This document shows, piece after piece, positions 1 to 10,626 of a stretch of DNA of 64,000 nt (its first letter is position 1; every line of letters begins with the position of its first letter). The DNA lies in assembly GCA_001599975.1 (NCBI GenBank), contig BCIO01000002.1, positions 248,001 through 312,000 on the forward strand, given 5' to 3'. The notes beneath the pieces are model-generated. The model ran no database searches. It was not told where the DNA came from and saw only the letters and a list, made by a program, of their open reading frames with translations. The DNA comes from Cystobasidiopsis lactophilus. Taxonomy: Eukaryota; Basidiomycota; Agaricostilbomycetes; Agaricostilbales; Chionosphaeraceae. A program made the translations under genes and the position numbers.

Positions 1-3000
1 CCCTGTTGCAGGAACCCTTAGTTTTGGCTTCTTCCCAAGGAAAGCGTGACGACGTACGCCACCCAGGCCACCGAAGTGGTTGTCAACGGCGAAGAGGTCG
101 TAGATGGCCGGCTCGCTGTTTAGCTTGTCGGCGGCTGCCTTCGCCTCCGGGTCCTCGCTGGCTACTTGTGCCATCAGCTGAGGCTCGATCACTCGTTCGG
201 TCAAGTCCAAGCCTTCGAGCGGAAAGTCGACGTTGTCCGAGATCTTGTCGCGCGTGCCGTAACGAGAGGCGCTGAAGCGTTTGAGGTGGATAACCAGGAC
301 GTCGGGGAGCGACCACAAATCGACCTGCTTAGTAGCCTCCTTGTGCTCTTTGCAATTGGGGCAGTACCTGTTTGCGAGATGAGAACAGCCGTCAAGTGCG
401 ATCGGGCCCAAGAAGACGAACCAAGTGTTTTGAGCGTCGAGCTGCTCTTTGCGGCTGAACTCGGTCAAGCAAGTATCCAAGCTTAGCGCCTCCTTGTCCT
501 TCGCCTTAGGGGCAGGCTCGAACAACACGCCGCCGTAGATGTCCTTGAGAGGCATCTGGCCCTCGAGGAAGGTCTTGAAGACGTGTTCTGGCACTTCGCA
601 GATCAAGCCATCGCCGGTGCGAAGGACGGGCACCGTTGGCTCTGGCGGTGATGGAGCGGCGGGCGCTGCAGCTGGCTCCGGCGCGTCCTCCTTGGACGGG
701 CCGTCAAACTCGGCGTAGAGCTTTTTCAAGTCTTCGTCCTCGTCTTCCTTCTCCAGCGACGCGGCGCCGGGGAAGGTGCCGGGCAGTTTGGCCGGAGGCG
801 CCAGCATTTCCTTGATGCGCTCCTTCAAGTCCACAAGGGAGGGGCGGCTAACAAACTGCTGGTCTGTCATGACAACCTTGGAGCGGTCGCCGATCGAGTT
901 GACCATGAGGCGGAAGAGGTTGGGGAGAGGAGTCGCCTTGGCGGAAATTGGTGGAGGGGTATACTTGTCAGCGTCTGCAACAGAGTGCAAAGGGGCGGTA
1001 GAAGTGGAGGTGGAGGTAGAGGCGACAGGCGCTGTTGGTTGAGCGGGCTCGGCTGAGGTAGAGGTCGATGCATCAGCCATATCGATGTCGCCGTTGATAG
1101 GAGCTGAGCCGTTGGGCTCAGTAACAGGAAGGTCAGCGGTAGCAGCGGGCTCTGTTGCGGCCTCCTCTTCAGGTTCAAACATGTCGGCACCTTGGGGAGA
1201 TTGGCGTGCGAGCAGGCGGGCGACTGTGTTGTAAACGTTGTCGTAGGACTTGACCTCATCGATGGTGAAGCCAACCATAACGGGGAGGCCAAACAGGGAG
1301 TCGGAGCGGTCGCTGGCCTTTTTCTTGACGCGGAAGTAGACTGGCAGCACAACCTTGCCCTCCTTGGCGTCCCGAATCTCGTCGCTCATTTGACTTTTGG
1401 CGCGCATCTCGCTGATTTGCAGCTGAGGGTATTGGAAGGGCAGCTCGTAGAGGATGATGTGGTCGGTCGGCTCGGCCTTGCCGATAGGAGAGTTGATGCT
1501 GACTTCGTGCGAGTCGTACCAGTTCTTCCAGAATTTCGAGTGGTACGCCTCGAGGCAGTAGAGCTGTGCGGTTTACCAGGAGCGTCAGCCTTGGGCAAAC
1601 AATTGGCTAGGTAGGGCTACCGCGCACCGTTTTGGGGTCAATGTTCAACTTCTTGCCGACCGCCTCCTTGAGCTGGCGGATTTCAGAGTTGGGCGGCAGG
1701 CTGACAATGATCTTTTGGCGGGGCTTGTTGGTGTCCTTGGGCACGAACCAGATCACGCCCATCCACGGCTTGGCGGGTAATGGGAGGGTGAGAGAGGTGA
1801 AGGCGTCAAAAGTGATGGAGACCTGTGGGGCATTGATCCACAAGATCAGAAAAATGAGACTGATCAGGGGGGCGCAAAAGGCCCACTTTTTCGCAGGTCG
1901 GGCAGATGACCGTGCTTCTGTACATGCCCTGGAAGAGGTCGACGATGACCGAGTCGTTGCGGAGCTTGAAGAGCTCCCAGCTCTTGTTGGCCATGGCAAC
2001 CATCTCCTTCGCTCCGCCGCCTTCCCACTCGGGCTTGACGGTGGCCGGCTTCTTAATGATGCGGTTCAAGTCCTCGTGCAAGCCATCGAGCAAGAAGCTG
2101 AGAAACTCCTGTGAGTCCTGCTGGGACCAGCCGATGAACATGGGTCGGAAGCGGCCAATCATGCTCTTGAATTGGCGCGGCGCAAAGGCTTGACCAGAGC
2201 CCTTCCACATGTTTTGGATCACGTCCCCGAAAGCCTCGGCGACAGCGCCCGACATGCCTAACGGGTTGTCCTTGTTGATCTCGGTCGACCATTCTGGAGC
2301 TGTGGGGCAGAACTGGTGAGAACTGATTCATAAAGAAGCAGGGGAGCGCCGACGCACATTCAAAGTACCGGCGCAACTCTACCGTGTTGCTCAAGCATTG
2401 GAGCGCGCTGTTCATGAACTGTGCGAGACCAGAACCGATATCAACGCATGAATGCAGTGATAAAGGGATCTGGAAGCACGTACACAAGTATTGCCCAAGT
2501 TGGTCAAGCCAGTCAAGCCATGGACCCGATTCGCGTTATTGTGGGAGCGCAGGTTTCGGCCGGAGCCGAACAGGTTGGCAACCAGCCCAGCGGGCGAAGG
2601 CGATCTCTTTTCTCTGGCGGCGCCGTTCTTGGGGCGGGCGATGAGCTCGGTGACCTGCTTGTTGCTGGGGCCACTGGTGGTGGCGGGCGGGAACTTGTCG
2701 CTGTCCTCAAAGGTGCGAGGCTTGCTGCCAAAATGGGGCTTGCTGCTGCCAAAAGCGATAGGAGGCATGTCGATGGCTGGGATGATGGGCGGTAATGGAT
2801 GGCCGTTGGACGGGTCGGCGTCGTTGCCAACCGCAAAGATGGGTCGGTTCTCAGGCACGATCCAGCCGCCGTGACCGTCACCAGCGTCCACCCCGAGCTC
2901 AATCTCCTTGCCGTCCAAGCCCGCTTCGAACAGGGTGGTGTCGTCCGTCTCGCGGGCGCACTCCTCCTGCCCAGCCGTGAGCCACTCGACGAGGACGGCG

Positions 3001-3916
3001 AAGGACCGCGGCTGGGGTGGTCCCACCGGCAGGGAACTCGCCATGATGTCTTCCTCGGGCAGGCGGTAGAAGCGCAAAGGGGTTTCGGATTCGAGGCCGA
3101 GGACGTGGTGAGCCATGATGCGGAGGTTGCGCAGCGTCTCGCTCACGGACATGGCGAAGGGCTGGGGTGCAGGCTTTGTAAAGTCCATTTCTTGGGCGGT
3201 ACAGATGCGGCGCAAGGTGATGGAGGGCGGGTAGATCTCGACGCGCACGTCGTCCGCCATGCCAGAGCTGCTGATGACTTGCCGCTCGATCTTTGGAGCC
3301 TTGCTCCCATACCTGTGCAAGTAAGGTGTCAACTCAGCCGCTGTAAAAATGGCTAAGGGCGTGGTAACAGCACGCACCACTCTGACAAGAGCTCAACGGC
3401 CGCCTTGGGCAACAAGACCATGTTTTGGTTCTCCTGCACCTCGACAAGCCGGCCATCGACGAACAAGGGCGAGTTGTCAACAGGCCCGACCTCATTCAAG
3501 CTGACGTTGCCGACCTCCTTGATCAGGTCTGGGTCGTTTGGAGAGCAGGCCGCCTTCCAGCGCTTGAACCAGGTGAGGTGCACCAAGTACCACTTTGCGT
3601 GCACGACCAGCGGCGAATCCTTGAGGGCCAAGATCCTGTTGAGTTGCTCAGAGGCGTCCGGCATCGACGCTAGCGAGGACGCGGCCGAGGAGGAGGAAGC
3701 AGACGAGTCGGCGGGCGAGGCTGAGGCGTCTGGGGCGATGGCCATGTCGACGTCGTTGGCGAGCGCGCTGTCCGAGTACGGTGCGCCGCCCATGTTGTTG
3801 CTGTTGATGTTCTCGCTGCTGGAGGGGTCCACGGAGGCCGAGCGGAGGCGGCTGGGCGGGTGGGAGGAGGACGCGGACGACTGGGAATCGGAGCGAACTC
3901 TTTTGAGGGAGTTCAT
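1..3916 (-). CDS. UBP12: Ubiquitin carboxyl-terminal hydrolase, DUSP-USP type (UBP12/USP15-like), 3' end beyond window
   Basis: Cysteine protease that removes ubiquitin from proteins. From the start at 3916 the N-terminus is Ser-rich, then a DUSP domain (WYLV..WFKRWKAAC), a ubiquitin-like stretch, the Cys box GLTNLGNTC|FMNSALQCLSNT (catalytic Cys at the exon end near 2484), the QQDSQEFLSFLLDGLHEDLN box, the zinc-binding CPTCEK, a long insert, and CSHLANRYCPNCKEHK before LKRFSASRYGTRDKI and the start of the His box (YDLFAVDNHFGGLGG). The catalytic His lies past the window edge. About six short introns are visible: near 3313-3374, 2421-2483, 2300-2358, 1822-1888, 1564-1627 and 3-57. All have GT-AG ends and restore family sequence across the joint. 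The upstream Met at 3916 is the first in-frame ATG. Long insert plus DUSP fits UBP12/USP4/USP15 rather than other USPs. PACE-like motifs lie upstream. Confidence 0.93.
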
Positions 3917-4332
3917 TCGCAACAGACCATTCTACTCGGGGCTCGTCTGTGAGTGGGCAGCGCTAGGGTTTGGTGGTACAGGTTCAACCGGCAATCAACA
4001 CGCAAAGTGTAGCAGAGGGCGTCGTCAGCTCAGCCTGACAGGCAGATCTGCGCGCAAAAAATTTCAGGGGGCAACGTTTGCCACCCATGGTAAGCTTCAG
4101 CGCGGGCTCAAATAGGCTGGGGTCAGGTACGGGGAGCTGTAGTTGCAAGCCTGCCTGACCCAAATGGACTCTCAGAGGTGGAAGCGTTGGGTGGCAAACC
4201 TGGGACTTCGCTCGGTGGCGACCGTCGCCACCCAAATGTGTCAGATCAAAGTACAGAGGAGAAGTAATGAATTCAATCTTAAATGCTATGGGGATAGAAG
4301 AGAAGGCGGCTGGTCACAGAAGAGGCCTGTAT
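3917..4332 (-). promoter_or_regulatory. Deubiquitinase promoter with clustered PACE-like sites
   Basis: The gap between the deubiquitinase start and the 3' end of the next gene holds GGTGGCAAA on the minus strand at 4077-4085, the same 9-mer on the plus strand at 4190-4198, and a perfect inverted pair GGTGGCGA/TCGCCACC at 4214-4221 and 4225-4232. GGTGGCAAA is the consensus of the proteasome-associated control element bound by Rpn4 in budding yeast. A role here is inferred from the motif and from the ubiquitin-pathway target; whether this lineage has an Rpn4-like factor is not known to me. Confidence 0.5.
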
Positions 4333-5472
4333 TCAAGCTGGCGAAGGCGGCCCAGCATGAGGGTTGTGCTGCGGAGTACCATGCTGACGGATACCGGGCT
4401 GAGTCTTGCGAGGTGGAGTACCGAGTTGAGAAGGAGGGTGCAAGTTTTGAGCCCCTGCGGTATGCTCGAGATCGCCGAACAGGTTGACGATTGCAGAAAT
4501 GTCGGCAAAGGTGGTTTCAATGGACTTGTGTAGCTCGAAGACGAAAGAATGGCCATCAGGAGCCCGGAGCTCTGCTCAAGGCTTTGAGAACCAACATGGG
4601 GAGGCCATGTAAGGTGGACGACTTACCTGCCCACTCCTTGGGCTTGTGTTCCGCTGGCAGCGCGTTAATTTCCTGTATGCTGGCTTCGACATCCTTGCAT
4701 GTGTTCTGTTTGGCATTCAAGAAGAAAAAAACCAAAGAGAACACTTGGGGTGTGAGAAGTGCTTACCTTCAGTTCAGAGAAGACGGGCTTCTGGCTCCCG
4801 TACAAGTTTTCCCACGCCCAATTCCGGAGTGCGCTGTCCGTCGATCCTCGGCTGAGAGCTTGACAGTGAGAAAAAACTTTGCCCGTAGACAAGATGCACA
4901 TCAAGCACTGCCTCCGTTGCGTGACGAGAGGATTGTAGGGCTTGCCTTGGAAACTATCTGAAAGCCACCTTTGGAGATCAAGATAGTGTTCCACTGTGCT
5001 TGTTGACGTTAGGGAGAACGAAGGGTGTGGACGTTCCTCTACATACTGAAGTTCGCCAGGGCAGCCTCCCAATTTTTTAGCGCGGTTTGGTGTCCTGGTT
5101 TGGCAATATTGCGTTGAGCAGGCACCATCAGAAACAGAAAGCGTCAGACACTTCACCATGGAAGACTCCAAGCCTCAGTTCGGCGGCGATGTCAGGTGAG
5201 TAAGCCTTACGAAGGCATTTGAGCGCAAACAGAAGACAATGCCCGCTACAGAGCGTTGTCATGCACTCCTTGATGACTGCAAGTACGCCCGGCCCCTCTT
5301 CTCTGAGCTACCAAGATATCAAACAAGTAAGGTACTCCTTACCATGGTCGTATTCTTCATCTAATTTCTTGAGGTCGGTGAAGACCTGATGCTGGGGATT
5401 GACAGCTTCAAGCTCGTGACCAACCGGATTTCTCCCTAGCATGGCCAGTAAGTCGTTGAAGCCGGTCGCCAT
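4333..5472 (-). CDS. Unknown protein, many short exons
   Basis: I do not recognise the family. The likely start (ATG at 5472) gives MATGFNDLLAMLGRNPVG. Introns with good donors and acceptors include GGTAAGT near 4628 (acceptor before ELRAPDGHSFVFELHKSIET), GTAAGC after PVFSELK near 4765, and others near 4870, 5040-5110 and 5290-5340. Joined pieces give helix-rich segments such as HCLLFALKCLRKAYSPDIAA, HQTALKNWEAALANF and EHYLDLQRWLSDSFQGKPYN, which loosely resemble helical-repeat proteins. The C-terminus is Pro/Gln/His-rich and ends at TGA 4333-4335. Head-to-tail with the deubiquitinase. Exon borders in the 5' half are uncertain. Confidence 0.5.
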
Positions 5473-6178
5473 GTTAGCTTCTTAGAATGTTCAAGAACGA
5501 GGGACGCCGAAGAAGTTCAATCTCAAAGAGTGCCACCCGGCGTGAGCGAACACCTTGAAGGAGAGAGCGTTTGTCTAGGTTGAACGCAAGAAGGCGAGTA
5601 AATGGTCTGCGGCCCTAGAGCCGAGAATGGCAGATGGTCGAAGGAGGATGAGAAGAGGCAAGGGCTTTCACGAATGGGTTCAAGCGACGGCAGGAACAAA
5701 GGAGGACCCTTCCCAAATCCAATACCGCAGGGCGTTGTTGAATTTGTCTCAATGTACATTCTTGTTCTCTTAGAAAGGCGGGCAGCGGCTAATGGGCAGA
5801 CAAGGCCAAAGTCGAAATTTCTGGCCGAGCACAAAAGAACAGCCTCGAAACGCAGAAGTTCGGCACAATATGAGCTCGCAATCGCATCACCGACCAGCCA
5901 ACATGAAAGCACAGCAGCCGCATCGGACGTCTGTCTCCAAGCTTAGAGCGACGCTGCCGAGGGTGTAACGCCGACTCCTCGGCGTTTTGGCCTTGCCGTC
6001 ATCTGAGCGCAACCTCTTGCTCTGCATCGTCGAGTGTGAGCACTCTCCTCTTCTAAAGGTGCTACTGGTTTGATTTGGCGAGGTATTGCTTCAGACCGCC
6101 AACTGGAGACATCAGTTTTCACCAGAAACCCTCGCTCGAAACCAACGCATCGCCCCTCTTCACTCGACACTAGACAAA
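5473..6178. other. Intergenic region, divergent promoter
   Basis: Divergent spacer between the unknown gene (-) and the first aldo-keto reductase (+). The short open frames show no family features. Around 6004-6035 there is a block (GCGCAACCTCTTGCTCT) that recurs almost unchanged upstream of the third aldo-keto reductase near 45580, so part of the promoter was copied with the gene. Confidence 0.5.
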
Positions 6179-7388
6179 ATGGTTGCCCTCAAGCTCGGCT
6201 CTGTTGAACTCCCACCCATCGGATTGGGCTGTATGGGAATGTCGTTCGCCTATGGCAAGACGGACGACAACGAGAGCTTCCAGGTCCTGGACAAGGCCTT
6301 GGAGGCGGGTTGCACTTTCCTCGACAGCGCAGTCCTCTACGGGGCCGGACACAACGAGGAATTGCTGGGCAAGTGGATTGCCTCCCGCAACGTCAGGGAC
6401 AAGGTCATCGTCGCGTCCAAGTGCGCCATGGTCATGGACTTCGAGAAGAAGGCGCCTACTGGCCAGGTTTCCAACACCCCAGAGCACATTCGGGAGTATC
6501 TGGCTGGCAGCACTCAGCGCCTCGGCTTCGCTCCCGACCTCTACTACCTTCACCGAATCGATCCGGACACTCCTATCGAAGTTTCGATGAAGACGCTCGA
6601 GGACTTACGCTCGGAGGGCAAGCTCAAGTACATTGGGCTGTCGGAGTGCTCGGTAGAGACACTGCGGAAGGCCAGCAAAGTTGGCAAGGTCGATGCGGTC
6701 CAGGTGGAATACAGCTTGGTGAGTGACGACTATATTTGAGCCGCACCTTGCTCATATCTTGTCCAGTTTGAGACGTTCATCGAGGGACCTGGAGGGCTTA
6801 AGGAAGCTTGTGATGAGCTGTGAGCTTCATTCTTTTGGTAATCTTGCGGTCAGCTAAAGTCCGACAAACAGCGGTGTGCTCTTGGTGGCATACTCTCCAC
6901 TAGGTCCGTCGCTATTGGTCGGTATCATCTTCAAAAATGATCTGAACAATCCTTTTTCATCAGGCCGAGGCATCCTCACGGGCCAGCTTCGCAACATTAG
7001 CGACTTGGACGAGAGTGATGCAAGACGCACCCGCTTTCCTCGCTTTGAAGAGGAGAACCACAAGAAAAATCTCAAGGTGTGTATATTCCTTGCGTACAAG
7101 CAACTCCGAGTTCTCACGATCAGCATTCTTCAGCTCGTGGACCACCTCGAGACCATCGCCAAGGCCAAGGGATGCTCGGTCGGCCAACTCGCAATTGCTT
7201 GGACCGTCAGTCAAGGAACGCTTCCCATTCCAGGCACCAAGAAGGTCCACCGTTTCGAGGAGAACTGGGCAGCAAAGGACGTTAAGCTCACGACCGACGA
7301 GCTCTCTCAAATCCGCAGGACCATCTCGGACTTCCAAGCGGCAGGAGCTCGATACGGCGAGGCCAACCTGAATCATGTTGGACATTGA
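6179..7388 (+). CDS. Aldo-keto reductase, copy 1 (intact)
   Basis: NADPH-dependent carbonyl reductase of the YakC/AKR13-like group, probably cytosolic; the substrate cannot be told. The start at 6179 gives MVALKLGSVELPPIGLGCMG. The tetrad is visible: Asp in FLDSA, Tyr in LYGAGHNEE, Lys in VASKCA and His in YYLHRID. The C-terminal NADPH-binding part GTLPIPGTKKVHRFEENW is complete and the protein ends NHVGH. Four short introns interrupt it after VQVEYSL (6719), after EACDEL (6820), after AYSPLG (6902) and after NHKKNLK (7077). It stands in tandem with copy 2, and copy 3 at 45.7 kb has the same intron positions. Unlike the copies, it has FLDSAVLYG rather than FLDTAVAYG. Confidence 0.92.
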
Positions 7389-7935
7389 GCTGCTGCAATA
7401 AAAGGAGAACCCAGTTAAGACCACAATTCCGACGCACACGCTGGGTGGCGAAACTTGAACGCGATCCCGGGGCCTTTCGACGAAGACCAGCATCAATATG
7501 GGCTCTTCGGAGATCGAACCCTACTCTCCACAGCTAAAACCATCAATCCTCGCCTGTAGAGTATCTTTACGATACAAGGAGTCCAAGAATTCGAAAGCCG
7601 CCGACCTCTTCACCGATGCGCACGCACACGAGAAACAGACCATTCTGCCAGCAGCTCGGATGCTTGTCCTGAAGCTGGGAACTGCATGAGCGCCTTGTGC
7701 TCGCTGACACCAGCCCCTTATGCGCGCTGACCATGCACCGCCGATTCCCGAGCGAAGGCTCGGCGTTTCCGCCTTTTGTTGTCATGTGGGCGCTGGTTGC
7801 TCTCCGACGTCAAATTTCTCTCCTATTTGCGCTCTTTAATCGAGACATCGACTCAGACCACCGGGAGGGGCGTCAATTTTGTCCAAAAACGCTAAGGCTC
7901 AAAGCATCGACCGCCAGTGCTCGACACGAAACAAA
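7389..7935 (+). promoter_or_regulatory. Spacer between tandem reductases
   Basis: Contains GGTGGCGAA at 7444-7452, a variant of the PACE-like 9-mer. The first 60 bases after the copy 1 stop match the bases after the copy 2 stop (9172-9235), showing that the duplicated unit ran past the coding end. A small open frame at 7498-7689 has no supporting features. Confidence 0.4.
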
Positions 7936-9171
7936 ATGGCCATTTTCAAGCTCGGCTCTGTTGAACTCCCGCCCATTGGATTGGGCTGCATGGGAATGTC
8001 GTTCGCCTACGGTAAGGCGGACGACAGCCGTAGGCGAACGACAGCGAAAGCCTCCAGGTGCTAGACAAGGCCTTGGAGCTCGGCTGCACCTTTCTCGATA
8101 CCGCCGTCGCTTACGGCGCTGGACACAACGAAGCCCTTATTGGAAAATGGGTTGCCTCACGCAATATCAGAGACAAGGTCGTCGTCGCGTCGAAATGCGC
8201 CATGGTCGTGGATTTCGGAAAGAAGGCGCCTACCGGCCAAGTCTCCAACACTCCGGAACACATTCGAGAGTACCTGGCTGGAAGCACAGAGCGCCTCGGC
8301 TTCGCTCCCGACCTGTACTACCTTCACCGAATCGATCCCGACACTCCTATCGAAGTTTCGATGAAGACGCTCGAGGAGCTACGCTCGGAGGGCAAGCTCA
8401 AGTACATTGGGCTGTCGGAGTGCTCGGTTGAGACCCTGAGGAAGGCAAGCAAAGTCGGAAAGGTTGATGCGGTTCAGGTAGAATACAGCCTGGTAAGCAA
8501 CGACCTTATTTGAGGCACATCTAGCTCATGTTTTCATTTGTTCAGTTTGAAACATTCATTGAGGGACCCGGAGGACTCAAGGAAGCTTGTGAAGAGCTGT
8601 GAGCTTTGATGTCTTGCCCTTCCCTTGCCGTCTGCTGAGCGCTGAGTTCAAATTTTAGTGGTGTCCTTTTGGTGGCGTACTCTCCACTAGGTCTGTTTCG
8701 ATTGATCATACCTCCGAGTACAAACTCATCCAATTAACAACATCAGGTCGAGGCATCCTCACTGGCCAGCTTCGCAACCTTAGCGACCTTGACGAAGACG
8801 ACGCAAGGCGGACTCGCTTTCCTCGTTTTGAGGAGGCGAACCACAAGAAGAACCTCAAGGTGTGTCCCTTACGAGCTTAATAGTCGCAACAAATCCTGAA
8901 CGTGGCATCGTCGACAGCTTGTTGACCAACTCGAGACCATCGCCAAGGCCAAGGGGTGTTCGGTCGGCCAACTCGCCCTTGCTTGGACCGTCAGCCAAGG
9001 AACGCTTCCCATTCCAGGCACCAAGAAAGTTCATCGCCTTGAGGAGAATTGGGCTGCCAAGGACGTCGAGCTCACGGGCGATGAACTCTCTCAAATCCGC
9101 AAGACGATTTCGGACTTCGATGCAGCCGGAGCTCGTTATGGCGAAGCCAACCTGAAGATTGTTGGCCATTG
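7936..9171 (+). pseudogene. Aldo-keto reductase, copy 2, frameshifted
   Basis: Same gene plan and same four intron positions as copy 1. The start at 7936 gives MAIFKLGSVELPPIGLGCMG. After YGKADD the frame is lost: a 17-bp extra segment (about 8028-8044) is present that copies the preceding bases in reverse complement. Downstream of it the reading frame is open again in another phase from LDKALELG to the end (LKIVGH), with Asp, Tyr, Lys and His of the catalytic tetrad, so the rest looks recently functional. Splicing cannot mend it: the only GT-AG pair around the insert would make a 34-nt intron and then meet a stop. It may be a young pseudogene, a polymorphism, or a sequencing or assembly fold-back artefact. 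Confidence 0.8.
7998..8042. repeat. Perfect inverted repeat (15-bp arms, 15-bp loop)
   Basis: GTCGTTCGCCTACGG at 7998-8012 is followed by its exact reverse complement at 8028-8042. The left arm is the conserved reductase codons (MSFAYG region), and the right arm lies in the extra 17 bp that disrupts copy 2. Confidence 0.95.
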
Positions 9172-9287
9172 AGCTGCTGCAATACAAGGAGAACCAATGG
9201 TGACCATAAATTGGCTGAGTGGCGAAACTGGAAGGCGCGGCCATTACACTCCGAACTCTCTCAGCTCTCCTCGACGAGAGCGTCAAT

Positions 9288-10626
9288 ATGAGCTTGGCAA
9301 GGACCGGGAGTCAGTTCTTACGACACTCTGTAGCGACCGCTAGAAAGTCTAGCCCTCGCTTGACGCTGTTCAATCGCCCCAGCTCTTCTCATGCACCTCC
9401 AGCAAAGGGAATTCGAGTTGGTTACCTCTTCGGAACTTTGGCCGTCTTTGGTATCACTGCGACTTCTTATGGACTGTTCCTTTTCTACAACTCGTTCGTC
9501 ACCTGGCCCCAGGCGGTCCGGATACCGCTGCGATCTGCGGTCAAAGCCAAACAGTTTGGCGACAAGGCCGGCGCCGAAAAGTTCTTCAGGCAGGCCCTCG
9601 ATGCTGCTCGAGCTCTCCCAGCAAATGAACTAGGGCCAGACCGCATGCTCAAGCTTTCAGGGATTGCGATCGCCTTGGGAGCTTTGCTGGAAGAGCTCGA
9701 TCGATCGGGTGAAGCGCTCGATTTGTACGAGGAGGCGTTTGCCCAACTCCAAGAGAATGGAGATTCAGGCTCAGCTGACTTCATGCGATCTGTGGCGCTG
9801 GCCCAGAAGATTGGGGAATTGGCCCAACGACTGGGAGGGCCAACCATGTCGGCGAAAGCGGAGCATTACTTGGGCTGGAGCGTGACCGAGCTGCTCAAGG
9901 CTTCTACCACGGGTGCGCAAAGGGAAAGTGCCGCCAAAGAGACGGAAGCTGGAAAGGCTGGACTCAAGGCGTCAGAGTTGGACCTGCCGTCATGGATCTC
10001 GAAAACGGAACTCGGGGCCTCGATGGAGAACCTGGGCTCCTTCTACTTGGCACAAGGCAACTCGGAGTATGTACCTTGTCTCGAAGGGGTCTTCGCGGGC
10101 TTAGGGGACGAACAACTGGCAGATATGCTGCCACCCTGCTCATGCAGGCCTTAAACCTCCTTCTGCCGCCGGTCGCACCCGGTGTCAAGCCTCCGTCGAT
10201 TTCTGATCGGTGTCACGGTGGCACAATAGCCAATAACCTATGCTCTGCGCTGGCTCTTGCGCCGAGTCAAGACAATCTGGAGAAGGCCGAGCGCTGGGCT
10301 CGCAACGCAATTCATATGGCCCGCCACACACTGCAAGAGGCGGAGCTACAGAATAAAGGGGATGAAGCATTGGAGTGCGAGTCATGCTTGGCGGTGGGAC
10401 TTCTCAATGCTGGGTTGCTGCGGGAGGTGAGCGCCACCATTTTGTTTGATTTTATTCGCGGCCCACTGAACGCATGGCCCTGTTCATTGTGAAGATGCGA
10501 AACGATCCGAAGGGCGCGCTCGAGCTAGTCAAGCAGTCTCTGAAAGAGTCCAGAAAGGCTCGCTTTGTCGAAGGCACTCAGCAGGCGTTGGGCGCTTTGG
10601 ACCGTATATCAGCCAAAACTCAATAG
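9288..10626 (+). CDS. Mitochondrial membrane-anchored TPR protein (MGR3-like)
   Basis: The N-terminus is a basic, Ser/Arg-rich mitochondrial presequence (MSLARTGSQFLRHSVATARK) followed by one membrane segment around YLFGTLAVFGITATSYGLFL and then tetratricopeptide-like helices (AEKFFRQALDAARAL, SGEALDLYEEAFAQL, LEKAERWARNAIHMARHTL, ALELVKQSLKESRKARF). This plan fits Mgr3-type adaptors of the inner-membrane i-AAA protease, an inference from architecture. Two introns: 10068-10121 (donor GTATGT) and one from about 10427 to 10494. The frame continues to TAG 10624-10626. An upstream in-frame ATG at 9219 would add 23 residues; I prefer 9288 because the presequence begins there. Confidence 0.75.

Noticed and set aside
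867-1352. 161-residue Pro/Ser-rich minus-strand frame
   Set aside because: An out-of-frame shadow inside the deubiquitinase insert.
8011-8044. GT-AG pair around the insertion in reductase copy 2 as an intron
   Set aside because: It would be 34 nt, shorter than any other intron here, and the joined frame runs into a stop after a few codons.
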